A stretch of DNA of 53,180 nucleotides from Clostridia bacterium (GTDB lineage: Bacteria; Bacillota; Clostridia; Peptostreptococcales; Caminicellaceae). Both the position numbers and the translations under genes were made by a program. The DNA lies in contig JAKSBP010000008.1 in assembly GCA_022361035.1 (NCBI GenBank), forward strand, positions 1 through 53,180, read 5' to 3'. This document shows, piece by piece, positions 1 to 8,479 of this stretch (positions within the stretch are counted from its first letter, which is position 1; each line of letters begins with the position of its first letter). A model generated the notes under the pieces. That model ran no database searches and had not been told where the DNA came from. It worked only from the letters and a program-made list of their open reading frames with translations.

Positions 1-34
1 GAATGAGTTAATATAGAGAAACAGTAAAAAAATA

Positions 35-151
35 TCCGGTGGCAATAGCGAAGGGGATACACCTGTATCCATATCGAACACAGAAGTTAAGCCCTTCAGC
101 GCCGATGGTACTTGGCGGGTAACTGCTTGGGAGAGTAGGTCGTTGCCGGTT
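35..151 (+). rRNA. rrf: 5S ribosomal RNA
   Basis: The sequence has the 5S length of about 117 nt and its typical core: CGAACACAGAAGTTAAGC at about 75-92 and the GGGAGAGTAGG block at 129-139. The terminal helix is visible, with 36-43 pairing with 142-149. It is presumably the last gene of an rRNA operon whose 16S and 23S genes lie before the window. No tRNA follows it. Confidence 0.96.
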
Positions 152-159
152 AATTAATA

Positions 160-198
160 AAAACCTGAAAAGAAAAATATTTTCTTTTTAGGTTTTTT
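160..198 (+). terminator. Intrinsic terminator of the rRNA operon
   Basis: An imperfect hairpin (AAACCT-AAAAGAAAA pairing with TTTTCTTTTT-AGGTTT) ends in a run of T residues immediately after the 5S gene. Confidence 0.85.
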
Positions 199-275
199 GT
201 TTATTTTAAATTAAATCTTTGTCCAATTAAGCTTAGATTTATAATTACACATCTATGTTCAACTATAAAACATAA

Positions 276-304
276 TTGACAAATTATATTTTATGATGTA
301 AAAT
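276..304 (+). promoter_or_regulatory. Promoter of the sdpR-sdpI operon
   Basis: TTGACA at 276-281, a 17-bp spacer and TAAAAT at 299-304 form a near-consensus vegetative promoter. The large palindrome at 307-342 starts directly downstream, where RNA polymerase would initiate. Confidence 0.85.
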
Positions 305-306
305 AT

Positions 307-342
307 AATTAGATATTTAGATAATTATCTAAATATCTAATT
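307..342 (+). promoter_or_regulatory. Perfect 36-bp palindrome, likely SdpR operator
   Basis: Every base of 307-342 matches its reverse complement. Each half contains two TAGATA-like units (TTAGATATTTAGATA). It covers the predicted start site of the sdpR-sdpI transcript, a position where a bound ArsR-family dimer would block initiation. Autoregulation is inferred from the position and from the known behaviour of SdpR. Confidence 0.8.
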
Positions 343-383
343 AAAAAGTATACTATTAAATGATATAAGGGGGATGTGATAAT

Positions 384-662
384 TTGAATAAGAGCTTTAA
401 AGCATTATCAGACCCAACAAGAAGAAAAATTTTAAATTTACTTAGAGAGAAGGACTTAACTGCTGGAGAAATATCAGATTATTTTAATATAAGCAAACCA
501 TCAATAAGTCACCATTTAAATATACTAAAAAATGCAGAATTAGTAATTTGGGAGAAACAGGGGCAAAATATATATTATTCATTAAACTCTACGGCTTTTC
601 AAGAAATAATGAATTGGTTCTTTGAATTTCTAGAAAGGGGAAAGGAAGATGAATGTGAATAA
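384..662 (+). CDS. sdpR: ArsR/SdpR-family autorepressor
   Basis: A 92-aa winged-helix repressor. It has the ArsR N-terminal signature FKALSDPTRRKILNLLRE (about residues 5-22) and the recognition helix ISKPSISHHLNILKNAELV (about 36-54). It lacks the Cys metal-binding motif of arsenic/cadmium sensors, which fits the SdpR branch. In Bacillus subtilis SdpR represses its own operon until SdpI at the membrane sequesters it. The start is TTG at 384; an AAGGGGGA ribosome site lies upstream and the ATG nearby at 374 is followed by a stop. The gene overlaps sdpI by 14 bp, so the two are probably translationally coupled. Confidence 0.88.
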   Translation: MNKSFKALSDPTRRKILNLLREKDLTAGEISDYFNISKPSISHHLNILKNAELVIWEKQGQNIYYSLNSTAFQEIMNWFFEFLERGKEDECE

Positions 663-1281
663 AATATTGATATTTTTAATGATTCTATCTATATTAGGGA
701 CGATGTTTGTATATAGCAGCTTGCCAGAAGAAATTCCTGGACACTTTAATTTTAGGGGTGAAGTAACTAGGTATGATAATAAAATTTCAGTATTTTTTAC
801 GGCTTTATTACCCTTAGCAATATATATATTAATGCTATTTCTGCCTAAAATAGATCCTAAAAGGGATTCATATGAAAAACATAAGAAGGCCTATGATATG
901 ACAAAACTTATAATTGTACTATTTCTTGTCGTGCTTCATTGGACAATTATTTCCTACTCCTTAGGATTGAATCTAAATATAGGTCACTTTGTAAGAATAG
1001 CAATTGGGATAATGTTCATAGTCATTGGAAATTTCATGGCTCAAGTAAGACAAAATTATTTCTTTGGAATAAAAACTCCCTGGACCCTTGCAAATGAAAG
1101 TGTATGGAAAAAGACCCATAGGGTTGGAGGCTTTTCATTTTTAATTGGAGGGATTATAATAATAGTTTCATCATTTTTTAACGGAATTATAAGCCTTGTC
1201 TCATTAATAGTAGCTATTTTTATTGCAGCTATTTATCCAATAGTATATTCTTATATAGAGTATAAAAAAATATCTGAGTAA
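649..1281 (+). CDS. sdpI: SdpI-family immunity/signal membrane protein
   Basis: A 210-aa polytopic membrane protein. The N-terminal half is a DUF1648-type domain (one TM, then LPEEIPGHFNFRGEVTRY, about residues 25-42). The C-terminal half is the SdpI domain with FFGIKTPWTLANESVWKKTHRVGG (about 138-161, given here only as its key block) and paired TM helices. In B. subtilis SdpI protects against the SdpC toxin and sequesters SdpR. The overlap with sdpR matches that operon. No SdpA, SdpB or SdpC gene is present nearby, so here the pair is an orphan immunity/sensor unit. ATG start, preceded by GAAAGGGGAAAGGAAG. Confidence 0.88.
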   Translation: MNVNKILIFLMILSILGTMFVYSSLPEEIPGHFNFRGEVTRYDNKISVFFTALLPLAIYILMLFLPKIDPKRDSYEKHKKAYDMTKLIIVLFLVVLHWTIISYSLGLNLNIGHFVRIAIGIMFIVIGNFMAQVRQNYFFGIKTPWTLANESVWKKTHRVGGFSFLIGGIIIIVSSFFNGIISLVSLIVAIFIAAIYPIVYSYIEYKKISE

Positions 1282-1303
1282 TAGTTTAATCCAAAATTTT
1301 CCT

Positions 1304-1319
1304 TGTTTCATATGAAACA
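1304..1319. repeat. 16-bp perfect palindrome between convergent genes
   Basis: TGTTTCATATGAAACA is self-complementary. It lies in the 160-bp interval between sdpI and argH. It has no T-run and no promoter nearby, so its role is unknown. Confidence 0.45.
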
Positions 1320-1400
1320 TTTAAATAAAAATAGGTTTATTTATTAAGGAAAAAAGTATCAAAGTTCTTAGCTGTAGAATTAACATAATTTAATACAATA

Positions 1401-1438
1401 AAAAAATAAATCCATAACAATCTGTGGATTTATTTTTT
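1401..1438. terminator. Bidirectional terminator between sdpI and argH
   Basis: AAAAAATAAATCCA at 1401-1414 pairs perfectly with TGGATTTATTTTTT at 1425-1438 across a short loop. A/T tails on both sides suit the convergent sdpI and argH genes. Confidence 0.88.
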
Positions 1439-1442
1439 ATTT

Positions 1443-2822
1443 TCATTGTAGGGATTGTATAAAATTTTTACTTTTTTCAATCATAAGAAGTACACTATTA
1501 GTAGAGGTTGAACCCTGTGAAACTTTAGATTCTATACAGCTTTCAATTTCTACCTTTCTATTTATGTCATCCTTAAAAAAGGAGGAAAAGCTTTTAAACT
1601 CTTCTAAGGTCAAATCTTCTATATTTTTATTATTTTTTAAACAATATAATACCATTTTTCCTACGACTTCATGGGCACTTCTAAAGGGAAGACCATTTTT
1701 AACTAAATAATCTGCCACATCAGTTGCATTCATAAAACCTGTTTTAGTTGCATCCTTCATATTAATTTTTTTAATTTTCATAGTAGCTATCATTTTACTA
1801 AATATATCAAGACAGGGCTTAATATTCTCCACAGTATCGAAGAGGAGGGGTTTATCCTCCTGCATATCCTTGTTATATGCAAGGGGAAGGGATTTCATTA
1901 TTGTTAGTATGTTAAACAAATTCCCATATATTCTTCCAGTTTTTCCTCTTATAAGCTCTGCCACATCGGGATTTTTCTTTTGAGGCATTATGGAGCTTCC
2001 TGTGCTAAAGCTATCATCCATTTCAATAAAGTCAAATTCCCTTGAATTCCAAATAATTAACTCTTCACAAAATCTACTTAAATGCATCATAATAGTTGAA
2101 GAACAGCTTAAAAATTCAATTATAAAGTCTCTATCACTAATTGCATCTAAGGAATTTTCACATATACCTTTAAATCCAAGCTCTTCAGCAATAAAAGCCC
2201 TATCGGTATCATAGGTAGTTCCGGCTAAAGCTCCTGCACCTAGGGGTAAAAAATCCATCCTATCTAAACAATCTGTCAGTCTTAAATAGTCCCTTTTAAA
2301 CATTTGAAAATATGCCATTAAATGATAAGCTAGGGTTATGGGTTGAGCTCTTTGAAGATGTGTATAACCAGGCATAATAGTATCTACATTACTTTTACTT
2401 ATCTCAAGTAGATTTACCAACAAATTTTTTAATAATCCACAGATATTTAGTATTTCTTCCTTAAGATAGAGTCTCATATCCACAGCTACCTGATCATTTC
2501 TACTTCTTGCAGTATGGAGTTTTTTCCCCACATCACCTATTCTATCAGTAAGTATTTTTTCTATGTTCATATGAATATCTTCGTATTCTACTTTAAACTC
2601 TATAGAACCCTTTTCGATATCCTCTAATATTCCTTTAAGACCTTTGATAATTGTTAAGCTCTCATCCTCAGATATTATATTACATTTGCCAAGCATTTTG
2701 GTATGGGCTATACTTCCACGAATATCATGGCTATAGAGTTTTTTATCAAAATATATTGAAGCATTAAATTCATCAACTAGCTTTTCTGTAGATTTTGAGA
2801 ATCTTCCACCCCACAATTTCAT
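1443..2822 (-). CDS. argH: Argininosuccinate lyase
   Basis: Cleaves argininosuccinate to arginine and fumarate, the last step of arginine synthesis; cytoplasmic homotetramer. The 459-aa length is normal for the family. The fumarase/aspartase-superfamily signature [12 protein letters not shown] is present (about residues 275-286), as are the early motifs LWGGRF and [10 protein letters not shown] (about 103-112). It is second in an argG-argH unit: its ATG overlaps the end of argG by 4 bp, so translation is likely coupled. A bidirectional terminator follows. Confidence 0.97.
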   Translation of the reverse strand: MKLWGGRFSKSTEKLVDEFNASIYFDKKLYSHDIRGSIAHTKMLGKCNIISEDESLTIIKGLKGILEDIEKGSIEFKVEYEDIHMNIEKILTDRIGDVGKKLHTARSRNDQVAVDMRLYLKEEILNICGLLKNLLVNLLEISKSNVDTIMPGYTHLQRAQPITLAYHLMAYFQMFKRDYLRLTDCLDRMDFLPLGAGALAGTTYDTDRAFIAEELGFKGICENSLDAISDRDFIIEFLSCSSTIMMHLSRFCEELIIWNSREFDFIEMDDSFSTGSSIMPQKKNPDVAELIRGKTGRIYGNLFNILTIMKSLPLAYNKDMQEDKPLLFDTVENIKPCLDIFSKMIATMKIKKINMKDATKTGFMNATDVADYLVKNGLPFRSAHEVVGKMVLYCLKNNKNIEDLTLEEFKSFSSFFKDDINRKVEIESCIESKVSQGSTSTNSVLLMIEKSKNFIQSLQ

Positions 2823-4045
2823 ATAACTTGTTTCTCCTTTTTCTCTTTATCATTTTTCATAAGTGCACCTATAGTCAAAGGTAAAGCAAATAGATTTATA
2901 AAACCTTCCGCATCTTTTTGATTGTAGACTTCGTCTTCTCCAAAGGTTACGAAATCTTCATTATATAAAGAATAGGGAGATTTTGTACATACTGCATTAC
3001 AAGTTCCCTTATAAAGTTTCAATTTAATTGTACCAGTAACTAATTCTTGAGTACTGTCTACAAATTTATCAAGGGCTTCCTTAAGGGCAGTAAACCAAAG
3101 GCCATTATATACAAGCTCAGCATATTTTTCTGAAACTATTTTCTTAAAGTTAAGGGTAGCTCGATCTAGTACGAGCTTCTCAAGGGCTTTATGGGCCTCA
3201 TATAGAATTGTTCCACCTGGAGTTTCATAAACGCCACGGGACTTCATACCTACAAGTCTATTTTCGACAATATCGATAATTCCTATACCATTGGCACCAC
3301 CAATTTCATTTAGCTTGGATATCATATCAACAGGGGAATATTTAATTCCATCTATAGATACGGGTATACCTTTTTCAAACTCAATTTCAGTATATGCGGG
3401 GGTATCGGGAGCTTCTTCAGGTTTTACAGTCATAAGGTAAATATCATTATCGTGTTCATTCCATGGATTTTCTAGGTTTCCGCCTTCATGGCTTAGATGC
3501 CAAAGGTTTTGGTCACGACTATAAATTTTTTCCTTTGTAACTGGAACAGGGATATTATGCTTTACTGCATAATCTATACAATCTTCCCTTGATTTTAAGC
3601 TCCATTCTCTCCAAGGTGCAATTATTTTTAAATATGGGTTTAAAGCCTTAATAGTTAATTCAAATCGTACCTGGTCATTACCTTTGCCCGTTGCTCCATG
3701 GGCTATTGCAACGGCCCCTTCTTTTTCAGCGATTTCAACCAATTTCTTCGCTATAAGTGGTCTTGCAAAGGAAGTTCCTAATAGATAATCATCTTCATAA
3801 ATAGCACTTGCCTTTAAAGTTGGGAAGATATAATCAGTAACAAACTCTTCTTTGACATCTACAACGTATACCTTAGATGCTCCTGTTGATAGAGCCTTAT
3901 TTTTAACTACTAGAAAGTCTTCCTCTTGCCCTACATCTACACAAACAGCAATTACCTCAAGGTTATGCTCTATTTCTAACCATTTTAAAATTACAGATGT
4001 ATCAAGTCCACCGGAATATGCCAATACAACTTTATCTTTATTCAT
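2819..4045 (-). CDS. argG: Argininosuccinate synthase
   Basis: Joins citrulline and aspartate using ATP to form argininosuccinate. The 408-aa protein opens with the ATP-pyrophosphatase P-loop [12 protein letters not shown] (about residues 7-18) and has the family block [17 protein letters not shown] [15 protein letters not shown] (about 115-129). The ATG is preceded by TTAGGAGG (minus strand). The gene is first in the argGH unit and has a clear promoter with an ArgR-like inverted repeat upstream. No argF or carAB is in the window, so the rest of the pathway must lie elsewhere. Confidence 0.97.
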   Translation of the reverse strand: MNKDKVVLAYSGGLDTSVILKWLEIEHNLEVIAVCVDVGQEEDFLVVKNKALSTGASKVYVVDVKEEFVTDYIFPTLKASAIYEDDYLLGTSFARPLIAKKLVEIAEKEGAVAIAHGATGKGNDQVRFELTIKALNPYLKIIAPWREWSLKSREDCIDYAVKHNIPVPVTKEKIYSRDQNLWHLSHEGGNLENPWNEHDNDIYLMTVKPEEAPDTPAYTEIEFEKGIPVSIDGIKYSPVDMISKLNEIGGANGIGIIDIVENRLVGMKSRGVYETPGGTILYEAHKALEKLVLDRATLNFKKIVSEKYAELVYNGLWFTALKEALDKFVDSTQELVTGTIKLKLYKGTCNAVCTKSPYSLYNEDFVTFGEDEVYNQKDAEGFINLFALPLTIGALMKNDKEKKEKQVI

Positions 4046-4070
4046 AAATATACCTCCTAATGTATGATTA

Positions 4071-4094
4071 TGAATATATTATAGCAGATATTCA
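4071..4094. promoter_or_regulatory. Candidate ArgR/AhrC operator at argGH
   Basis: TGAATAT at 4071-4077 and ATATTCA at 4088-4094 form a perfect 7-bp inverted repeat with a 10-bp gap that contains the -10 box. TGAAT/ATTCA are the half-sites of the known ARG box. The spacing is wider than a classical box, so this is a candidate only. Confidence 0.5.
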
Positions 4095-4105
4095 GAACTT
4101 TTCAA
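4078..4105 (-). promoter_or_regulatory. argGH promoter
   Basis: On the minus strand, TTGAAA (plus coordinates 4100-4105), a 16-bp spacer and TATAAT (4078-4083) lie about 35-60 bp before the argG start codon. Confidence 0.75.
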
Positions 4106-4188
4106 GAAAAATATGATAAATTTTTTATAAATATACATAATATACGTGATAAATAATTAAAATTTGAAGTTTTTAAAATATTCTAACA

Positions 4189-4217
4189 TTGACAAATATA
4201 TATTTATAATGTAAAAT
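4189..4217 (+). promoter_or_regulatory. Promoter of the GntR-family gene
   Basis: TTGACA at 4189-4194, a 17-bp spacer and TAAAAT at 4212-4217, about 65 bp before the coding start. Confidence 0.8.
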
Positions 4218-4281
4218 TACGATGATATGATAGGCTAATGTATAAAAAGTTACTAGGAGCTTAAATATAGTGGAGGGTAAT

Positions 4282-4950
4282 ATGGACAACATATTTAATG
4301 AAAAAAAAGGAAACAGATCATTAACTTCAATGATTTTTGAAAAAATAAGAGAGGATATCTTGATTGGAAAGTATGGTAGTGGAGAAAAGATTGTGGAGGC
4401 AAAGCTTGCTGAAGAATTTGGAGTTAGCAGAACACCAGTGAGGGAAGCTCTAAAGCAGTTGGAGTTAGATGGTCTTGTTGATAATATACCTAATAGGGGA
4501 GTTATGGTTAAGGGTATATCTAAGCAGGACATTGACGATATATTCACTATTAGGATAGCCATTGAAGGTATAGCAGTAAAATGGGCTATAGAAAGAATGG
4601 ACGATAGCGATTTAGGAAAGATGAGAGAAATATTTGAACTAATGGAGTTTTATACGTTTAAAAAGGATTTAGATAAAATTTCTGAACTTAATACAAAATT
4701 CCATGAAGTAATTTATAATGCCACAAAGAGTAGATATCTTGAGCACGTTTTAACTGATTTTCAATTTTTTATGAAAACTACTAGATATAAGTCTTTAAGA
4801 GCCCCTGGAAGGATGGAAAGTGCCTTAAAAGAGCATAGAGAAGTGCTGGAGGCCTTCATTGATAAAGATATAGATAGGGCTACAAAGGCCATACTCCATC
4901 ATCTAAATAATTCAAGGGATAATGCGAAAAAAACAGGCTCTATTATGTAA
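4282..4950 (+). CDS. GntR-family regulator, FCD (FadR) subfamily
   Basis: A 222-aa transcription factor. The N-terminal winged helix has the GntR signature (LIGKYGSGEKIVEAKLAEEF, then VSRTPVREALKQLELDGLV, about residues 30-70). The C-terminal all-helical FCD domain contains the FHEVIYNATKS helix and the KEHREVLEAF motif, which in FCD proteins carry metal- or ligand-binding His residues. I chose ATG 4282 over the in-frame GTG at 4270 because the GGAGGG at 4272-4277 is its ribosome site and would lie inside the longer form. It stands alone, divergent from argG. Its effector is unknown; FCD members usually sense carboxylic acids or amino acids. Confidence 0.88.
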   Translation: MDNIFNEKKGNRSLTSMIFEKIREDILIGKYGSGEKIVEAKLAEEFGVSRTPVREALKQLELDGLVDNIPNRGVMVKGISKQDIDDIFTIRIAIEGIAVKWAIERMDDSDLGKMREIFELMEFYTFKKDLDKISELNTKFHEVIYNATKSRYLEHVLTDFQFFMKTTRYKSLRAPGRMESALKEHREVLEAFIDKDIDRATKAILHHLNNSRDNAKKTGSIM

Positions 4951-4995
4951 ATAAGATGCATAATTATTAAAGTTAATATTTAACAATAAAAGCTT

Positions 4996-5086
4996 AGGTC
5001 AAAGGGATGTTCCTTTTCTTTAGAGAGATGAATTATAATAAATTTCTCAAGAAAGAGTGAATATTTATGCATTGCTTCTTTGACCT
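4996..5086. repeat. Inverted repeat in a 430-bp noncoding interval
   Basis: AGGTCAAAG at 4996-5004 is perfectly complementary to CTTTGACCT at 5078-5086. Between them a second imperfect stem pairs TTCTTTAGAGA (about 5017-5028) with TCTCAAGAAA (about 5045-5054). This would fold as a two-tier hairpin RNA of about 90 nt after the GntR gene. It has no T-run, so it is not a simple terminator. The rest of 4951-5384 is A/T-rich and shows nothing I can name. Confidence 0.4.
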
Positions 5087-5384
5087 TTACTACTCTTTAA
5101 AGTTAGTTATTTTTAAAAAGCCTACTATTATATATAACCTTGAGATTTTCTAACACAATACCACCTGTTATTATGTAATTGTATTAAACTAAAATTATAT
5201 AGGATATTCTCTTAATTATAAATAGAGTGTTTAGATGGGAAATAATATTTGGGGAAATGTAGGAGTATAGCTATTTTTCTTAAATATTATTTTTATTCTA
5301 GGCTATTTTCAGAAGAAAATCTGATTAAAATGTAAAGAATTTAGTTTTTTTATTTTTATATAAATCATGGGAAGGAGGTTAAAA

Positions 5385-5903
5385 ATGACGGATGAAAGAA
5401 GGAAAAATATATTAGATATTTTAAATAGTAACGATGAGCCTATTACCGGGACACATCTAGCTAAAAAATTTAATGTGAGTAGGCAGGTTATAGTTCAAGA
5501 TATAGCAGTTTTAAGAGCTAAAGGAATTAATATTATGGCCACATCTAATGGTTATTATATATCAAAAGTAGATAAAGACGAAAGAAACATCAAAACTGTC
5601 CTTTGTAAACATGAGGGATATGAATCCATAGAAGAAGAACTTAGAATCATGATTGATATGGGTGCCAAGGTATTAGATGTAATAGTTATACATCCTGTGT
5701 ATGGAGAAATAAGATGTCCTCTTATGGTAAATAGTAGGTATGACATGGATAAATTTACTAAAAAGGTAAAGGATGCGAAGGCAGAGCCCCTGGCTTCCCT
5801 AACTGATGGAGAGCATATTCATACTATAGAAGTTCCAAATGACGAAGTTTATGAGATAATATTAAAAAAGCTAAATGAAGCCGGTTTTTTAGTTGAGGAT
5901 TGA
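5385..5903 (+). CDS. niaR: NiaR-type transcriptional repressor of NAD synthesis (3H domain)
   Basis: A 172-aa protein with an N-terminal HTH_11 winged helix (ILDILNSNDEPITGTHLAKK then FNVSRQVIVQDIAVLRAKG) and a C-terminal 3H domain, named for three conserved histidines. Visible here are HPVYGEIRCPL, DGEHIHTIEV and the KHEGY segment. NiaR (YrxA) uses nicotinic acid as co-repressor and controls nad and niacin-uptake genes. The ATG at 5385 follows AAGGAGG at 5372-5378; the in-frame ATG at 5367 would place that site inside the gene. nadABC lie directly downstream behind their own promoter, which supports the assignment. Confidence 0.92.
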   Translation: MTDERRKNILDILNSNDEPITGTHLAKKFNVSRQVIVQDIAVLRAKGINIMATSNGYYISKVDKDERNIKTVLCKHEGYESIEEELRIMIDMGAKVLDVIVIHPVYGEIRCPLMVNSRYDMDKFTKKVKDAKAEPLASLTDGEHIHTIEVPNDEVYEIILKKLNEAGFLVED

Positions 5904-5945
5904 TAGGCTTAATTTTTTTATGTATAATAGTGACAAGACATATGT
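5900..5945 (+). promoter_or_regulatory. nadABC promoter with candidate NiaR site
   Basis: TTGATA at 5900-5905, a 17-bp spacer and TATAAT at 5923-5928. The palindrome ACATATGT at 5938-5945 sits on or just after the predicted start site, where a repressor would act. NiaR control is inferred from the adjacent gene; I cannot match the site to a consensus by eye. Confidence 0.6.
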
Positions 5946-5995
5946 AAATACAAATAAATCATTATATATAAAGCTATTGAGAGGAGAATAAAGTA

Positions 5996-6907
5996 ATGGA
6001 TGAATTAATGATTATCAATGAAATAAATAGACTCAAGATAGAAAAAAGGGCCCTTATATTGGCCCACAACTATCAGATACCAGAGATACAAGATATAGCT
6101 GATTATGTTGGAGACTCCCTAGGACTTAGTAGAAAAGCATCGGAAACAGATGCAAATATTATAGTTTTTTGTGGAGTTCATTTCATGGCTGAAAGTGCGA
6201 AAATACTTTCTCCAAATAAAAAGGTAATCCTTCCTGTGGCAGATGCAGGATGTCCAATGGCAGATATGATAGATGCCGAGCAGCTTAGAAGCTTTAAAGA
6301 AGAGCATAATTATGCATCTGTAGTCTGTTATGTAAATTCTTCTGCTGAGGTTAAAGCAGAAAGTGATGTATGCGTAACTTCTTCAAATGCTTTGAAGATA
6401 ATAAAATCATTGGAAAGTAAGAAAATACTATTTGTTCCAGATCAAAATTTGGGAAATTATGTATCTAAAAGGATTCCAGAAAAAGAGATAATACCTTGGG
6501 ATGGTTTTTGTATTACACATCATAGGGTTAGGCATAATGAAATTGATATGGTTAGAAAACATAGGGGAGAAACAAAGATCCTAGTTCATCCTGAGTGTAA
6601 TCCCTCCGTAGTGGATAAGGCAGACTTTGTGGGAAGCACTTCTGAAATAATCGGATATGTAAAAAAATCAAATGATAAGGAATTTATAATAGGTACGGAG
6701 ATGGGAATACTTCATACACTGAGAAAGCAAAATCCCCATAAGAAATTCTATCTGCTATCTCCTTCACTAGTTTGCTATAACATGAAAAAAACCAGCTTAG
6801 AAGATGTTTATAGGGCTTTAAGAGATGAGGAAAAGGAGATAAATGTCAATAAAGAAGTAATGGTTAAGGCACATAGAGCCCTTAAAAGGATGTTAGATCT
6901 TTCTTAA
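5996..6907 (+). CDS. nadA: Quinolinate synthase (4Fe-4S)
   Basis: Condenses iminoaspartate with dihydroxyacetone phosphate to quinolinate; cytoplasmic and oxygen-sensitive. The 303-aa length matches the short NadA type. The three expected cluster cysteines are visible in DAGCPMAD (Cys86), WDGFCITHH (about 173) and SLVCYNMKKTSLEDVY (about 261). Substrate-binding motifs AHNYQ (23-27) and HPECNP are also present. It is first of nadA-nadB-nadC, which are almost contiguous, and NadB supplies its iminoaspartate. ATG is preceded by GAGAGGAGAA. Confidence 0.97.
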   Translation: MDELMIINEINRLKIEKRALILAHNYQIPEIQDIADYVGDSLGLSRKASETDANIIVFCGVHFMAESAKILSPNKKVILPVADAGCPMADMIDAEQLRSFKEEHNYASVVCYVNSSAEVKAESDVCVTSSNALKIIKSLESKKILFVPDQNLGNYVSKRIPEKEIIPWDGFCITHHRVRHNEIDMVRKHRGETKILVHPECNPSVVDKADFVGSTSEIIGYVKKSNDKEFIIGTEMGILHTLRKQNPHKKFYLLSPSLVCYNMKKTSLEDVYRALRDEEKEINVNKEVMVKAHRALKRMLDLS

Positions 6908-6916
6908 AGGAGTTTA

Positions 6917-8479
6917 ATGGTTATGATAAGAAGGCACTTAATAAATTTTAACCTAGATGAAATAGAGAAAAGAAACTGTGATGTAGTAATAGTTGGTACT
7001 GGGATAGGGGGCCTTTATACTGCTTTAAATTTGAATGATAAATATAGGATTTTTCTATTGACAAAGGATAAAATAGGCGAGAATAATAGTAACCTCGCAC
7101 AGGGTGGTATAGCTGCCTGTATGGGTAAAGAAGATGATTTAAAACTTCATATAGAAGATACCCTTAAGGCAGGAAGCTATTATAACGATAGGGATGCAGT
7201 AAAAATGCTTGTAGAAGAAGCCTCTGAAAATATAGAAAATCTAATTCAAATAGGTACTAAATTTGATAGGGATATTAAGGGAAACTTAATGGTCACTAAG
7301 GAAGGAGGCCATTCTAGAAGAAGAGTTCTACATTCTAAGGATCAGACCGGTAAAGAAATAATGAGGGCCCTAATTGAAGAAGTAATTAAAAGAGATAATA
7401 TCGAAATTATTGAAGATAGCTTTGCCGTAGATATATTAACCGATGGAGATAAATCAATTGGAATCCTAATGGAATATGGAGGAGTAAGGTATGCATTAAT
7501 AGCTAAGGCTGTGGTCCTTGCTACGGGAGGAATAGGGCAAGTGTATACAAACACAACAAATTCAGCTGTTGCAACGGGAGATGGAATTGCCATGGCCTAT
7601 AGAGCTGGAGTTAAGCTGAGGGATATGGAATTTATTCAGTTCCATCCTACGGCTTTTTACAGTAAGGAAGATAGAAAGCGATTCTTAATATCCGAGGCTG
7701 TAAGGGGGGAAGGAGCTGTACTTAAAAATAGTAAGGGCGATGCCTTTATGAAAAAGTACCATAGCCTTAGTGATTTAGCTCCAAGGGATATTGTAGCAAA
7801 GGCCATCTTGACTGAAATGGAAATGGAAAATAAGCCAAAGGTATATCTGGATATAACCCATAGAAATGAAGGATTTATAAAAAATAGATTTCCATATATA
7901 TATAATGAATGTTTAAGCAGGGGTGTAGACATGACAAGGGAATACATTCCAGTTTGTCCTGTGCAGCATTATATAATGGGAGGAATTAAAACAGATTATA
8001 ATGGTAGAACAAATATTCATGGCCTATATGCCTGTGGGGAAACTGCTTCCCTAGGTGTACATGGGGCCAATAGATTGGCAAGCAATTCACTTCTTGAAGC
8101 AATAGTCTTTGGGAAGAGAGTAGCTAAGGATATTAATAAAAATGTGATTTTACAAAATATTAGCGACCTTAAATTTAAACCTGGAGAAAATATTAGAGAA
8201 ATAAAGGATGATTTTAAGGAAATCAAAGCTAGAATAAATAAAGTAATGGGTAAGTATGTTTTTATATTTAGAAGTGAAAATGGACTCAATAGGGCCCTTA
8301 GAATACTAAAGAAAATTGGAGAAGATGCCCATAAAAGTAGAAAAGAGAGCAGAGGATACTATGAATGTATAAATATGCTTACTGTTGCATACCTAATAGT
8401 TGATTCGGCCCTTAAAAGGCAAGAAAGCCTGGGAAGCCATATTATGGTTGATAGTTTGGAGGTGGACTGTTTTGATTAA
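6917..8479 (+). CDS. nadB: L-aspartate oxidase
   Basis: FAD enzyme that oxidises L-aspartate to iminoaspartate for NadA; in anaerobes fumarate can serve as acceptor. The 520-aa protein has the dinucleotide fold VVIVGTGIGGLYTALNL (about residues 22-38), the NSNLAQGGIAA block, and the active-site region HSRRRVLHSKDQTG. Later come LATGGIGQVYTNTTN, QFHPTAF and the substrate motif VCPVQHYIMGGI, then GANRLASNSLLEA. ATG 6917 lies 4 nt after AAAGGAG; ATG 6923 with 10-nt spacing is an equal alternative. The 3' end overlaps nadC by 8 bp. Confidence 0.96.
   Translation: MVMIRRHLINFNLDEIEKRNCDVVIVGTGIGGLYTALNLNDKYRIFLLTKDKIGENNSNLAQGGIAACMGKEDDLKLHIEDTLKAGSYYNDRDAVKMLVEEASENIENLIQIGTKFDRDIKGNLMVTKEGGHSRRRVLHSKDQTGKEIMRALIEEVIKRDNIEIIEDSFAVDILTDGDKSIGILMEYGGVRYALIAKAVVLATGGIGQVYTNTTNSAVATGDGIAMAYRAGVKLRDMEFIQFHPTAFYSKEDRKRFLISEAVRGEGAVLKNSKGDAFMKKYHSLSDLAPRDIVAKAILTEMEMENKPKVYLDITHRNEGFIKNRFPYIYNECLSRGVDMTREYIPVCPVQHYIMGGIKTDYNGRTNIHGLYACGETASLGVHGANRLASNSLLEAIVFGKRVAKDINKNVILQNISDLKFKPGENIREIKDDFKEIKARINKVMGKYVFIFRSENGLNRALRILKKIGEDAHKSRKESRGYYECINMLTVAYLIVDSALKRQESLGSHIMVDSLEVDCFD

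Noticed and set aside
4065..4281. A riboswitch or leader peptide before argG
   Set aside because: The distance from the predicted start site to the ATG is too short for a leader structure; an operator explains the symmetry better.
8400..8471. Longer nadC start at ATG 8400
   Set aside because: No ribosome site precedes it and the extra residues are unlike the family. TTG 8472 has GGAGGTGG at ideal spacing.
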